Assembly: GCA_001509095.1 (NCBI GenBank)
Contig: LGGV01000008.1
Span: forward strand, 1-32,104
Source of the DNA: Synergistales bacterium 58_81
GTDB taxonomy: Bacteria; Synergistota; Synergistia; Synergistales; Thermovirgaceae
DNA: 32,104 nucleotides
Direction of reading: 5' to 3'
Made by a program: the position numbers and the translations under genes. Shown piece by piece: positions 23,331-30,961 of this stretch. The notes below the pieces were generated by a model, which was not told where the DNA came from, searched no databases, and worked only from the letters and a program-made list of their open reading frames with translations. Numbering within the stretch: the first letter of the stretch is position 1; each line of letters opens with the position of its first letter.

Positions 23331-23365
23331 AACCGTGAACCGTGAACCGTGAAACGTGAACCACG
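23331..23365. repeat. Heptamer tandem repeat (AACCGTG) next to the MATE stop codon
   Basis: Three perfect AACCGTG units (23331-23351) are followed by two variants (AAACGTG, AACCACG). An inverted GTTCACG copy lies at 23387-23393 inside the MATE C-terminal codons, and a small hairpin AACGG-GTTT-CCGTT (23369-23382) lies between. The array starts two bases from the MATE stop. It may form a compound hairpin at the end of the MATE transcript or be one copy of a dispersed family. Confidence 0.8.
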
Positions 23366-23366
23366 A

Positions 23367-24767
23367 TTAACGGGTTTCCGTTGACCGTTCACGCCTTTGA
23401 ACCTCTCCATTCTCCGATGACGGTTCCATCGCTACCCTGATCTTGTCCATTACCTTGAATATGAAGTAGGTCGACAGGAGGAAGGAGATAAAGGCCGAGA
23501 TGGGCTGGCACCACCAAACCCCCGAAAGGCCGAAGGACCTGGAGAGAATGGCTGCGGCCGGAATGCGCACCGCCAGGGTCCTCATTACCTGGGCGATCAT
23601 CCCGTAGACGGGGTAGCCGCTTCCCTGGAAGACACCCCAGAAAGAGATGTCCGCTGCTGCAAAAAGATAGGCCGTCGCCGAAGCCCTGATCGACGAGACG
23701 GCCATATCCATAACCTGGGCTGATGGTTTGAAGAGGGCCAGCACAAGGTGGGGCCACATGTAGACCATGGTCCCGATGGCACCGATCATTACCGTCGAGG
23801 AGAGAAGGACCACTCTCAACGCCTCCCGGATCCGGGGGTAATCGCCTTTCCCGATGTTGTAGCCGATGAAGGGAATAAGAGCAGAGTTGAAGCCGAATAC
23901 GGGGAGGAAGACGAACGTCTCGACCCTGTTGCCCAGCATGAAGGCACCTATGGCTGCTGGACCATAGCCTGAAAGGATCTTGTTCAGCATGGCGCCCGCA
24001 ACGGCCATGCTGCCCTGGGATACTGCCACCGGGAGACCTATACTGCCTATGCTGATCCATCTGCCGAGGTAGTCGGGTCTCCAGGTAACGGCAGGAATGA
24101 TGGCACTCCGTTCTTTCAGCCTCGACCACAGGTACAGGCAAGATGCCAGCCGGCCGATGAAGGTGGCTATCGACGCGCCGGCTATCCCCCATCCGAAGGT
24201 GAAGATCAGAAGGGGGTCAAGCAGGACATTGATCCCGTTGCCTAGGATCATGCTCTTCATGGGGGTCACCGTGTCACCCTGACTCCTGAAGATGGAGTCG
24301 GCTACCAGGGAGAAGGACATCAGCGGGGTTGCAAGGACCATCCAGAAAGCATAACGGTGGCTTTCAACGAGGACCTCTCCGGAACCGCCGAGGAGGGAGA
24401 AAAAGGCATTTGAAGATTGACGGAAGAGCAGAGGCAACACCGGTGTCGAAAGGACCAGAACAAGGACAAGAGCTGCGTCGGCATACTCCCTTGCTTCACC
24501 TCGCCTCCCCTTGCCCAGGGAGTTGCTCATTCTGGTGGTCGCCCCGACGGCCATACCGTTAACCAGGGCGAAGATCACGAAGACAAGGGGGAAGGTAAGC
24601 GACATGGCGGCCAGGGAGAACTCTCCCAGCCATGATACGAAGACCGTATCGACCAGGTGGAACAGGGTATGGAAGAGCATGGAGAACATCGATGGCAAGG
24701 CAAGCTGCCAGAGTGAACCGGCGACGCTTCCGGCTCCCATGTCCACGTTCCTCTTGAGGATGGCCAT
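23367..24767 (-). CDS. MATE-family multidrug/metabolite exporter
   Basis: A 466-residue inner-membrane protein with about twelve hydrophobic segments in two related halves, the MATE length and fold. Landmarks are GSLWQLALPSMFSMLFHTLF, LVDTVFVSWLGEFSLAAMSL and FVIFALVNGMAVGATTRMSN in the first half. The second half shows FMLGNRVETFVFLPVFGFN and ALIPFIGYNIGKGDY. Such proteins export cationic compounds in exchange for sodium or protons. GGAGGGATCA precedes the ATG, and a good promoter lies upstream. The last codons run into a repeat region with an inverted heptamer copy, so the extreme C-terminus (RRERSTETR) may be repeat-derived. Confidence 0.92.
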   Translation of the reverse strand: MAILKRNVDMGAGSVAGSLWQLALPSMFSMLFHTLFHLVDTVFVSWLGEFSLAAMSLTFPLVFVIFALVNGMAVGATTRMSNSLGKGRRGEAREYADAALVLVLVLSTPVLPLLFRQSSNAFFSLLGGSGEVLVESHRYAFWMVLATPLMSFSLVADSIFRSQGDTVTPMKSMILGNGINVLLDPLLIFTFGWGIAGASIATFIGRLASCLYLWSRLKERSAIIPAVTWRPDYLGRWISIGSIGLPVAVSQGSMAVAGAMLNKILSGYGPAAIGAFMLGNRVETFVFLPVFGFNSALIPFIGYNIGKGDYPRIREALRVVLLSSTVMIGAIGTMVYMWPHLVLALFKPSAQVMDMAVSSIRASATAYLFAAADISFWGVFQGSGYPVYGMIAQVMRTLAVRIPAAAILSRSFGLSGVWWCQPISAFISFLLSTYFIFKVMDKIRVAMEPSSENGEVQRRERSTETR

Positions 24768-24796
24768 TGATCCCTCCGCAGTGAAAGACTCAGAGC

Positions 24797-24825
24797 ATTG
24801 TATGTAAAAAAGGCGACGGGGGCAA
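24797..24825 (-). promoter_or_regulatory. Promoter of the MATE gene
   Basis: On the minus strand TTGCCC (24820-24825), a 17-base spacer and TACAAT (24797-24802) lie about 30 bases before the MATE start. Confidence 0.6.
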
Positions 24826-24842
24826 ATGTTCCCGCGAAGGTG

Positions 24843-25784
24843 TCATCTGGTCCACTTGACCAGGTGTTTCACCTCATCGACGGCCATTCCCGACAGGGAC
24901 GCCAGCTCCCTGAAACCCCAATCACCGTGTCCCGAGAGAAGAGACCGGGAACTGAAAGGGACGGGCCACGGACCTGAACCGGCCAGATCGACCAGGGAAA
25001 GGGCCAGGGCGTAAGAGCGTGCCAACTCGCCGAGGGCTGGGTGGTGAGGTCCGGCCACGACGCCTTCGCCAAGGGAGGCCGTCTCCTGGAGGCCGACCCG
25101 GAGGAGTTCGAAACCCGACCTAAGTGCTTCCCGGATCATCCTCCCTGCCCAACGGGCACTTTCATCTATCCCGGGAGGGGTATAACTTCCGGAGAGGAAG
25201 AGCTCCTCCAGCTGGGTGCCCCTGAGGACCAGGCAGGGGTATATCCTCAGCTGCATGGCTCTGTCTCCCTTAATTTCAGCGAGAACCCTTAAGTCCTCCA
25301 GCGATGATGACAGATCCTGGCCCGGAAGGCCTGTCATGAGCTGTACTCCAGGAACGAGCCGGGTACTGCCGGCTGCCAGGGAGATCCTCTCCACGGCCGC
25401 GGACCCGGTGTAACCCCTGTTGCACATTTCCAGCACCTTGTCATCGAGGGAAGATATTCCCAGCTCCAGAAATCTCACCGGGAACCGTGAAAGAAAGTCG
25501 AGGATCCCGGGATCTACGCAAAGTGGGTGGGTGGAGATCCTGATCCGGCTGCATGCGGGAGCCTGGGCTGCAGCTTCCAGGTATTCCTCCTGACGGTCCA
25601 GGGGCTGGCATGTGAAGCTGCCACCGAAAAAGCACGTCTCTACCGGTTCGCTGGCCTCCTGAAGGGCTCTCTTGACTTCACCCGGACCGGGTTGGTACTC
25701 ATGGCCGGTAATGGTCCTCTGGTCGCAGTATATGCACCTGTCGGGGCAGTTCTTCATGGGAAGGAAGAAGGGTATGCGCCTCAC
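24843..25784 (-). CDS. Radical SAM protein (Elp3/YhcC-like)
   Basis: A 313-residue cytoplasmic enzyme with the radical SAM [4Fe-4S] motif near its N-terminus: C13, C17 and C20 in CPDRCIYC. Elp3-like landmarks follow: CFFGGSFTCQPLDRQEEYLE, RISTHPLCVD, FLELGISSLDDKVLEMCNRG and VQLMTGLPGQ. It should cleave SAM to start radical chemistry; the substrate is unknown. The start at 25784 overlaps the metallopeptidase stop (GTGA) and has AAGGGGG upstream; a GTG at 25805 in the same frame has no such site. It is the third gene of an XRE-ImmA-radical SAM operon. Confidence 0.88.
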   Translation of the reverse strand: MRRIPFFLPMKNCPDRCIYCDQRTITGHEYQPGPGEVKRALQEASEPVETCFFGGSFTCQPLDRQEEYLEAAAQAPACSRIRISTHPLCVDPGILDFLSRFPVRFLELGISSLDDKVLEMCNRGYTGSAAVERISLAAGSTRLVPGVQLMTGLPGQDLSSSLEDLRVLAEIKGDRAMQLRIYPCLVLRGTQLEELFLSGSYTPPGIDESARWAGRMIREALRSGFELLRVGLQETASLGEGVVAGPHHPALGELARSYALALSLVDLAGSGPWPVPFSSRSLLSGHGDWGFRELASLSGMAVDEVKHLVKWTR

Positions 25785-26209
25785 CAGGAGCCCCCTTCGG
25801 TCCACTCATCGAACACCGCGGCCCAGGCGAACATGTCCGCCTGGTATTCAAAGCTGGTCATTGGGGTGGCCGTTCCCGACCAGAAGTCTTCACCCCTTGT
25901 ATGATGGACCAGATGGTATATCTCGTGGAAGACGGCAAAGCGCTTCCATATTTCGGGGAGGAGACCGTTAAGATAGATACGTGCCCTTTCCCCCCTTGCC
26001 ACGTGCAGGCCCCAGATCGATATCGGCAACGGCAGAGTTACTATCTCGACGGACCTTCCGCAGGCCTCCTCGGCTTTAGCCAGAAGGTCAAGGTCGTCAA
26101 GACCCTTCCACTGACAGGCCTCTTCGAAGGCCCAATCCGGGATCCTCTCGGGCGGGGATGGCCATTCGAACCCGTCGGTGCGAGCGTCTCCCAGGGCTGT
26201 TTCAGCCAT
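25781..26209 (-). CDS. ImmA/IrrE-type zinc metallopeptidase
   Basis: A 142-residue protein with the zinc-binding HEIYH motif (H95, E96, H99), then HHTRGEDFW and EYQADMFAWAA, where the later Glu is the probable third ligand. This is the DUF955/ImmA-IrrE pattern. Such peptidases often cleave a partner XRE repressor after a stress signal; the XRE gene directly upstream would be that partner. ATG 26209 overlaps the XRE stop by eight bases and has AGGAAAG upstream; a longer frame from 26257 lies deeper in the XRE gene and is less likely. Its own stop overlaps the radical SAM start. Confidence 0.85.
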   Translation of the reverse strand: MAETALGDARTDGFEWPSPPERIPDWAFEEACQWKGLDDLDLLAKAEEACGRSVEIVTLPLPISIWGLHVARGERARIYLNGLLPEIWKRFAVFHEIYHLVHHTRGEDFWSGTATPMTSFEYQADMFAWAAVFDEWTEGGSW

Positions 26210-26558
26210 CTTTCCTGTCCCAGTCGGAGAGAGCCGCCTCAACGAGCTTCTGGACAAGCTGCACCTCGCTCCTGGAAAGCTTCCTGCTTCGATACCAGAT
26301 CTCCACCGGTTCCCGGCCGTTAAGCACCTCTTCGAGCATGAGCCTTCCCGTGCTGTCCCTGTAGGGGTCCTGCACCAGGTCGACCACGTCCACGTCGAGG
26401 GCCTCGGCCAGGCGTTTCAGCAGTTTCATCGAAGGGAGTCTCCTGTTGCTCTCCAGGGACTGGATGTATATTCGGCTCACATCCACCATTTCGGAAAGTT
26501 TCTTCTGGGTGAGTCCCTTCGACTTGCGAAGGGTCTTGATCCTCAGTCCAAGGCTCAT
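26202..26558 (-). CDS. XRE-family helix-turn-helix repressor
   Basis: A 118-residue regulator with a classical Cro/CI-type helix-turn-helix at residues about 5-60 (GLRIKTLRKSKGLTQKKLSE, MVDVSRIYIQSLESNRRLPS, LLKRLAEALDVDVVDL). A C-terminal part with EEVLNGREPVEIWYRSRKLS probably serves dimerisation or peptidase recognition. CGGAGG lies eight bases before ATG 26558. The promoter carries an 8-bp inverted repeat overlapping the -35, a good candidate autorepression site. Together with the next gene it forms a repressor/antirepressor-peptidase pair of the kind known from ICEs and prophages, yet no mobile genes are in view. Confidence 0.9.
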   Translation of the reverse strand: MSLGLRIKTLRKSKGLTQKKLSEMVDVSRIYIQSLESNRRLPSMKLLKRLAEALDVDVVDLVQDPYRDSTGRLMLEEVLNGREPVEIWYRSRKLSRSEVQLVQKLVEAALSDWDRKDG

Positions 26559-26589
26559 GGGGTACACCTCCGGTCATTATGTTACATAT

Positions 26590-26618
26590 ATTATACCTGT
26601 AGTATTAAATGTTGACAA
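26590..26618 (-). promoter_or_regulatory. Strong promoter of the XRE-ImmA-radical SAM operon
   Basis: On the minus strand TTGTCA (26613-26618), a 17-base spacer and a perfect TATAAT (26590-26595) lie about 30 bases before the XRE start. The -35 overlaps the end of the CitG-like gene. Confidence 0.8.
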
Positions 26619-26625
26619 CTACAGG
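26596..26625. promoter_or_regulatory. Candidate operator: 8-bp perfect inverted repeat
   Basis: CCTGTAGT (26596-26603) and ACTACAGG (26618-26625) are perfect inverted copies separated by 14 bases. Their centres are 22 bp apart, about two helical turns. The site abuts the -10 and covers the -35, so a bound dimer would block the promoter. Confidence 0.65.
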
Positions 26626-27483
26626 GAATAGAGTGTCACAGTCGTGAAGGAAGAGGGTGCAGCTCAGGAGATCGGCCGCCCCTCCCGGGCTGATCCTGTG
26701 AATGCTGAAGAACTCGTCCATCTTTCTTATCGACCCCAGGGACACTGTATCATAGGGGACTTCATGGGCCAAAAGGTCCTCCACCAGGCGAAGGTAGTCG
26801 GCTTTCCAGAAGGCATAACCCTTCCTGGCTACGATGTTGGTGTCCTCTCCGTGCTTCATGAGGTTGAAGAGTGCGTAGAGGGCGCTGTCATGCCTGGTCG
26901 CCCCCCTGTCCAGGGCCATCCTGAAGTGGGGTATTCCGTGTTCCAGGACGGTAGGGAACCCTCTCTCGGCCTCACCCCTGATACCAGTGATACCGTGTTC
27001 CAGGTAGATTCTCTCGCCGCTCGTCAGCGGCCTCGCAGGAAGCTCGCTCTCAAGGGATCCAAGCTCCCTTTCGCAGCATCCTTTGACCGCAGCGGCGGCT
27101 GCGGCGGCCACTTTTCCCGGCCGGAGACCTTCTCCAAGAAAAAAACAGCGCCCTGTCCCGTAGAGGAGGAGCGACAGGGCAAAGATCAGACCCTTGTGAG
27201 TATTGATCCCAGAAGTGGCTTCGAACATGGCCCTGTCCATCTCTATCCCGGTCCTCCGCAGTATATCGAGCGCCTCTGCTGGGGGGACTCCTCTCAGACC
27301 CTGAAGGGCCTGCTTTTGCCAGAAGGGAGCCAGGGCTGAAGCGCTCAGGAGGAAGGTGACAAAATCCATATCCCGATGCGATCCGGGGCCAAAACGGTCG
27401 ACCAGGCCGGGTTTCGGGGCAATAAAAACTTCCCACAGGGTTGCAGAGACAGCAATTGCTCCAAGGACGGTATGAAGGGGCAT
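26605..27483 (-). CDS. CitG-like protein (triphosphoribosyl-dephospho-CoA synthase family)
   Basis: A 292-residue protein of the CitG/MdcB family. The substrate-binding start VFIAPKPGLVDRFGPGSHRD is clear, as are TSGINTHKGLIFALSLLLYG and the late DTNIVARKGYAF. Family enzymes make the prosthetic-group precursor of citrate or malonate lyase/decarboxylase acyl carrier proteins, and some relatives have other or unknown roles. No lyase genes are present here, so a different substrate is possible. The start at 27483 has AAGGGAGAT upstream and fits the family; a longer frame to 27567 overlaps the divergent regulator start. Its 3' end overlaps the XRE promoter. A moderate promoter (TTATCA, 17 bases, TTTATT) lies upstream. 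Confidence 0.82.
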   Translation of the reverse strand: MPLHTVLGAIAVSATLWEVFIAPKPGLVDRFGPGSHRDMDFVTFLLSASALAPFWQKQALQGLRGVPPAEALDILRRTGIEMDRAMFEATSGINTHKGLIFALSLLLYGTGRCFFLGEGLRPGKVAAAAAAAVKGCCERELGSLESELPARPLTSGERIYLEHGITGIRGEAERGFPTVLEHGIPHFRMALDRGATRHDSALYALFNLMKHGEDTNIVARKGYAFWKADYLRLVEDLLAHEVPYDTVSLGSIRKMDEFFSIHRISPGGAADLLSCTLFLHDCDTLFPVVVNI

Positions 27484-27495
27484 TCCAGATCTCCC

Positions 27496-27524
27496 TTGAC
27501 TGAATGTTGAATAAAGCGGATACT
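27496..27524 (+). promoter_or_regulatory. Promoter of the DtxR-type regulator operon
   Basis: TTGACT (27496-27501), a 17-base spacer and GATACT (27519-27524) lie before the DtxR-family start. A TTAG-N6-CTAT half-palindrome on the minus strand overlaps the ribosome binding site (about 27542-27556) and is a weak candidate for self-regulation. Confidence 0.5.
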
Positions 27525-27559
27525 GAAACGGATGATAACAAAAATAGGCGAGGCTAACA

Positions 27560-28060
27560 ATGTCCAACCTCAGCGCAAGAAGCGAAGATTACCTTAAGGC
27601 CATATTCAAGCTCCAGGAGGAGAAGAAAGTGGTCCGGGTCAAGGACCTGGCCCAGTGTCTCGATGTGAGATCACCCACCGTCGTGGGTGTCATATCCGGC
27701 CTCAAGGAGAGCGGGCTGGTCGACCAGGAACATTACGGGTACATCTCCCTGACCTCTGAAGGGGACGCCCTTGCAAGATCCCTGGTCCAGAACGAGGATA
27801 TCCTGCGCTCCTTCTTCGAGGAGGTCTTCAGCCTGGACAGCGAGGAGGCAGGACTTAACGCCTGCAACATCGAGCATTATATTACCCCTACTTGCAGGGA
27901 ACGGCTGGTTTCCTTCATTAAATTCCTGGAGATATGCGGGAGAGGATCCCCAAAGTGGCTCGGCCATTTCCGGCACTTTGTCCTGACTGGAGAGCCACCT
28001 CCCTGCGACAGGTGCAGCGAGATTTTGCCAGTGGACGAAAAGGCATGCGAAAAGGACTGA
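27560..28060 (+). CDS. DtxR/MntR-family metal-dependent regulator
   Basis: A 166-residue regulator. The N-terminal winged helix (SARSEDYLKAIFKLQEEKK, LAQCLDVRSPTVVGVISGLK, ESGLVDQEHYGYISLTSEG) binds DNA. The metal-binding dimerisation domain holds C102, E105 and H106 in NACNIEHYITP, matching the DtxR C/E-x-x-E-H pattern. A C-terminal cysteine pair (C149, C152) with C163 may bind an extra metal. It should repress metal uptake genes when iron or manganese is plentiful; no such genes are in the window. It is divergent from the CitG-like gene and overlaps the lytic transglycosylase start by 16 bases, an unusual operon partner. Confidence 0.9.
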   Translation: MSNLSARSEDYLKAIFKLQEEKKVVRVKDLAQCLDVRSPTVVGVISGLKESGLVDQEHYGYISLTSEGDALARSLVQNEDILRSFFEEVFSLDSEEAGLNACNIEHYITPTCRERLVSFIKFLEICGRGSPKWLGHFRHFVLTGEPPPCDRCSEILPVDEKACEKD

Positions 28061-30039
28061 CGCTTCTAGTCATTACCCTTTTGTTGCCCCTTCTTGCGTT
28101 GACGCCGGGGTCGGAGGCTTCGGAGATCGAGGACCTTTTCTGGTCAAGGCAGTGGTCTGCCCTTGAGAGTAGGGTCCTTTCTCCTGGAACCCAGTTATCC
28201 CCAAAAGACCGGGTGATCTATGCAAACTCGCTCTGGCTTCAGGGGAGATGGGCACCTGCCCTGGAGATCTTCCTCGAGGAGAGAGATTCAGTACCTGAAG
28301 ACATTCAACCCTTCGTGGACATGCTTATCCTGCTGGGCTTCGAAAGGACGGGATCTCCCCGGAAAGCGATGGATGTGGCCCTTTCTCTCTGGAGCGAAGA
28401 GGACTGGGTACTTGCGCCTTATGTTGCCTACGCCCTGGGGAGGCTTTATCTGAATGAGGGGCAGGCTGCAGAGGCAGGGAGATGGTTCAGGGCGATGGCA
28501 GAGAGGGCCAAGGACACGTCACTACGCAAACAGGCCCTGGAGGCCCTTCTCAAGCTTTCCGACCCCGATCCTGGGTTTGCCCTGGCCCTCCTTGAGATCG
28601 ATCCATTCCACAGAGGGGCCCTCTCAATGATCAGGCAGGATCCGGGACCGGAGGATCCAAGTACCGCCTTCCCCCTGGGTTATGCTGCTTTCTTCTCCGG
28701 CGACTACCAGGGAGCTCTGACCCACCTCGAACGGGTTCCTCTCGAGGACCCCAGGGCGGAGAGGGCTGCCTTCTTCAGGGCAAGAACCCTTTCGAACCTT
28801 GGAAGGGGTGACGAGGCCCTGCAGCTCTGGAAGGACCTGGCCCTGAAGGCTTCAAGGTACTCGCAGTCCTCGATCGAGTCCATTTCCGGAATGGCCCGGG
28901 AAAATGGGGGAGAAGCTACTGAAGCGCTGATGGAGATCGCCGATACAGGAACCGGCGATCCTGCCGCCTCGGCACTGGCCGAACTTGCAAACCTCTTCGC
29001 CAGGATCGGGGAAGAGGATAAGGCTTCGCGATTCGAGGAGATACTCCTGGAGAAGCATTCCTCGAGCCGGTTCGCTGCGGCAGCTCTGTGGGAAAAGGGA
29101 TGGTCTGCCTGGAAGAGGGGGGATATCAGGGCTGCCGATGCAGCCTGGACTCGGGCCCTAGATGCAGGTAACGACCGAAGGCAGGAATCCCGTCTTTTGT
29201 ACTGGACCGCAAGGGCGAACGAGAGGCTGGGTGATTCAAGGACCGCGACAGAACTCCTTGAGAGGCTCCGAAAGAGCTATCCGACGGACTACTACACGTA
29301 CCTTGCCTTTCCCTCCGGCCCTGGGAAAGTGCAGAACCTCGTCCCCGACCAACTGGCCGGTGGAGGCGGCAAACTGGCCGAATGGGGGTTCGTCATATAC
29401 GCGAGAATGCAGCTCTCTTCATCGGAAGACCCCGCATCCAGGTTTGCCTCTGCAAGGCTTGCGCTTTGGCTGGGTGACGCCAGAAGCGCGCTTTTGGACT
29501 CCATTCCCCTGGTCCCGCTGCTGACCCGGTATGATAACATACCCCTCCCCCTTCTGGAGACTCTCTATCCACGGGCCAGGGAGAGAGAGGTGATGGCGGC
29601 CTCCTCGAGGTTCGGCATCGACCCGGTCGACATTTGGGCCATCATGCGCCGTGAGAGCGCCTTCGACGAAGAGGCTGTCAGCAGCGCTGGTGCCATGGGG
29701 CTGATGCAGCTGATGCCTCCCACGGCGAGAGAGAACGCACTGATGCTCGGGGAGAAGGAGGGGGATTACTTCGATCCTGCGAAGAACATCCTGCTGGGGG
29801 TACATCACTTCTCGAGGCTGATGAAGATGTTTGACCGGATAGAGTTCGCCGTGGCCGCTTACAACGCAGGCCAGGGTGCTGTCGGAAGATGGCTCCCGCC
29901 AAAGAGGTCAGTAGAGGAGTGGGTCGAGGATATACCTTACGGCGAGACGAGGGAGTTCGTTCGTCAGGTCATGGCGAACAGGTACATCTACAGGATCACC
30001 TACCCGGAGACAGGGCTGAAGGGGGATCAGCAGAAATGA
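28045..30039 (+). CDS. Soluble lytic murein transglycosylase (Slt70-like)
   Basis: A 664-residue exported enzyme that cleaves peptidoglycan glycan strands to 1,6-anhydro products. A signal peptide occupies residues 1 to about 25 (hydrophobic LLVITLLLPLLAL, cut near SEA). A long helical, TPR-like superhelical region runs to about residue 520, followed by the SLT domain. The catalytic Glu is E537 in MRRESAFD, followed by AGAMGLMQLMPPTAR and FAVAAYNAGQGAVGRWL. ATG 28045 is chosen because the signal peptide starts there; it overlaps the DtxR-type gene by 16 bases. The stop overlaps a possible start of the YbaK-type gene (ATGA at 30036). It acts in the periplasm, supporting a diderm cell. Confidence 0.93.
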   Translation: MRKGLTLLVITLLLPLLALTPGSEASEIEDLFWSRQWSALESRVLSPGTQLSPKDRVIYANSLWLQGRWAPALEIFLEERDSVPEDIQPFVDMLILLGFERTGSPRKAMDVALSLWSEEDWVLAPYVAYALGRLYLNEGQAAEAGRWFRAMAERAKDTSLRKQALEALLKLSDPDPGFALALLEIDPFHRGALSMIRQDPGPEDPSTAFPLGYAAFFSGDYQGALTHLERVPLEDPRAERAAFFRARTLSNLGRGDEALQLWKDLALKASRYSQSSIESISGMARENGGEATEALMEIADTGTGDPAASALAELANLFARIGEEDKASRFEEILLEKHSSSRFAAAALWEKGWSAWKRGDIRAADAAWTRALDAGNDRRQESRLLYWTARANERLGDSRTATELLERLRKSYPTDYYTYLAFPSGPGKVQNLVPDQLAGGGGKLAEWGFVIYARMQLSSSEDPASRFASARLALWLGDARSALLDSIPLVPLLTRYDNIPLPLLETLYPRAREREVMAASSRFGIDPVDIWAIMRRESAFDEEAVSSAGAMGLMQLMPPTARENALMLGEKEGDYFDPAKNILLGVHHFSRLMKMFDRIEFAVAAYNAGQGAVGRWLPPKRSVEEWVEDIPYGETREFVRQVMANRYIYRITYPETGLKGDQQK

Positions 30040-30542
30040 GGGAACGAACGCCGCTCCCGGAGCAGACCGTCATGAATCCCGTAGAAAAGGTAAGGGCTTT
30101 CCTGGAGGAAGCAGGCTATGAAGGGGAGATCCATTTCAGCGAGGAGACGATAAGGACCGTCGATGATGCCTCCAGAAGCGTGGGAGCTCCCCCGGAGGAG
30201 ATCCTGAAGACCCTTGTCCTTTTGGCTGACGGAAGACCTGTCATTGCACTGATGTCGGGGCCTAACAGGATCGACCTGAAAAAGGTCAAAGCCCTTTTGG
30301 GTGCCAGGAAGGTCTCCATGGCAAGGCCGGAGTGGGTCCTGGAGTATTCCGGGTTCGAGGTGGGCGGGGTACCCCCGGTCGGTTTCCCCTCGAGACCCTG
30401 TGCCTTGATCGACAGGGACCTTTTCCGGTTCGAGTTGGTATGGGCGGCGGCAGGAACCGACCACGCATTCTTCCCTGTAAGTCCACGAATGCTGGAGGTC
30501 TACACAGGTGGTGTCGAGGCGGACATAAAGAAGGAGAGTTAA
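30036..30542 (+). CDS. YbaK/EbsC-type aminoacyl-tRNA deacylase-like protein
   Basis: A 168-residue protein with the YbaK/prolyl-tRNA-editing fold. Landmarks are VRAFLEEAGYEGEIHFSEET, APPEEILKTLVLLADGRPV, the conserved lysine region DLKKVKALLGARKVSMARPE and GGVPPVGFPSRPCALIDRDL. Relatives hydrolyse mischarged tRNA such as Cys-tRNA-Pro; specificity is unknown here. ATG 30036 overlaps the transglycosylase stop and has GGGGGAT upstream. ATG 30072 (156 residues, GGAG upstream) fits the family length equally well. Its TAA stop shares the sequence TTAA with the stop of the convergent PPC-domain gene. Confidence 0.87.
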   Translation: MRERTPLPEQTVMNPVEKVRAFLEEAGYEGEIHFSEETIRTVDDASRSVGAPPEEILKTLVLLADGRPVIALMSGPNRIDLKKVKALLGARKVSMARPEWVLEYSGFEVGGVPPVGFPSRPCALIDRDLFRFELVWAAAGTDHAFFPVSPRMLEVYTGGVEADIKKES

Positions 30543-30961
30543 CGCTTCTCGGGTACTATAGCTTCCATCCAGCCGTCGAATTCCCTGTTGAGGCGGATCG
30601 ACCTCAGAGGACGTATGAAGACCTCCAGGTTATGGAAGGTAACGACCTTCAGGACGTGCCCACCCAGCGAAGCGTGATCCATTCCGTTGAAAACGGCATG
30701 AACATGGGGGTAGAGAGCCCCCTCCCTCATGCTTACGTCGCCGCTCAGGGAAGCAACTTCGAAAGTCCCTTCGAACCGCTCCCGGATGTACTCCTTCCCG
30801 GTGTACCATCCGAAGATGATCTCCCGGGCCATCCCCAACCCTCCGACAATGATCGCAGAGTCCAGGGAGTACTCCTCGCAGGCCGCTGATATTGAGCGAT
30901 GCAGTTCCTCGCCGTCGCTCAATCGAACAAAGGCCATGTCCTCAGTTACGGAGTAGCGCAA
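30539..30961 (-). CDS. PPC/DUF296 domain protein
   Basis: The 140-residue product is a single PPC (DUF296) domain. It starts with a strand FVRLSDGEEL, then SAIIVGGLGMAREIIFGWY and GDVSMREGALYPHVHAVFNG with the metal-binding histidines, followed by ASLGGHVL. Bacterial members form trimers that bind a metal; their function is poorly defined, although a DNA-binding role is assigned to plant AT-hook relatives. The start is a TTG at 30961, supported by AGGGAGG seven bases upstream; an ATG at 30937 is the alternative. A TAAAAT box (30991-30996, minus strand) may be the -10. Convergent with the YbaK-type gene, overlapping by four bases. Confidence 0.86.
   Translation of the reverse strand: MRYSVTEDMAFVRLSDGEELHRSISAACEEYSLDSAIIVGGLGMAREIIFGWYTGKEYIRERFEGTFEVASLSGDVSMREGALYPHVHAVFNGMDHASLGGHVLKVVTFHNLEVFIRPLRSIRLNREFDGWMEAIVPEKR

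Noticed and set aside
23331-23365. CRISPR array or origin iterons
   Set aside because: Seven-base contiguous units are too short, and there are no spacers, replication initiator gene or DnaA-box cluster.
26202-26558. Toxin-antitoxin system or prophage repressor region
   Set aside because: The partner has the ImmA/IrrE HExxH pattern rather than a toxin fold, and no integrase, phage or conjugation genes occur in the window.
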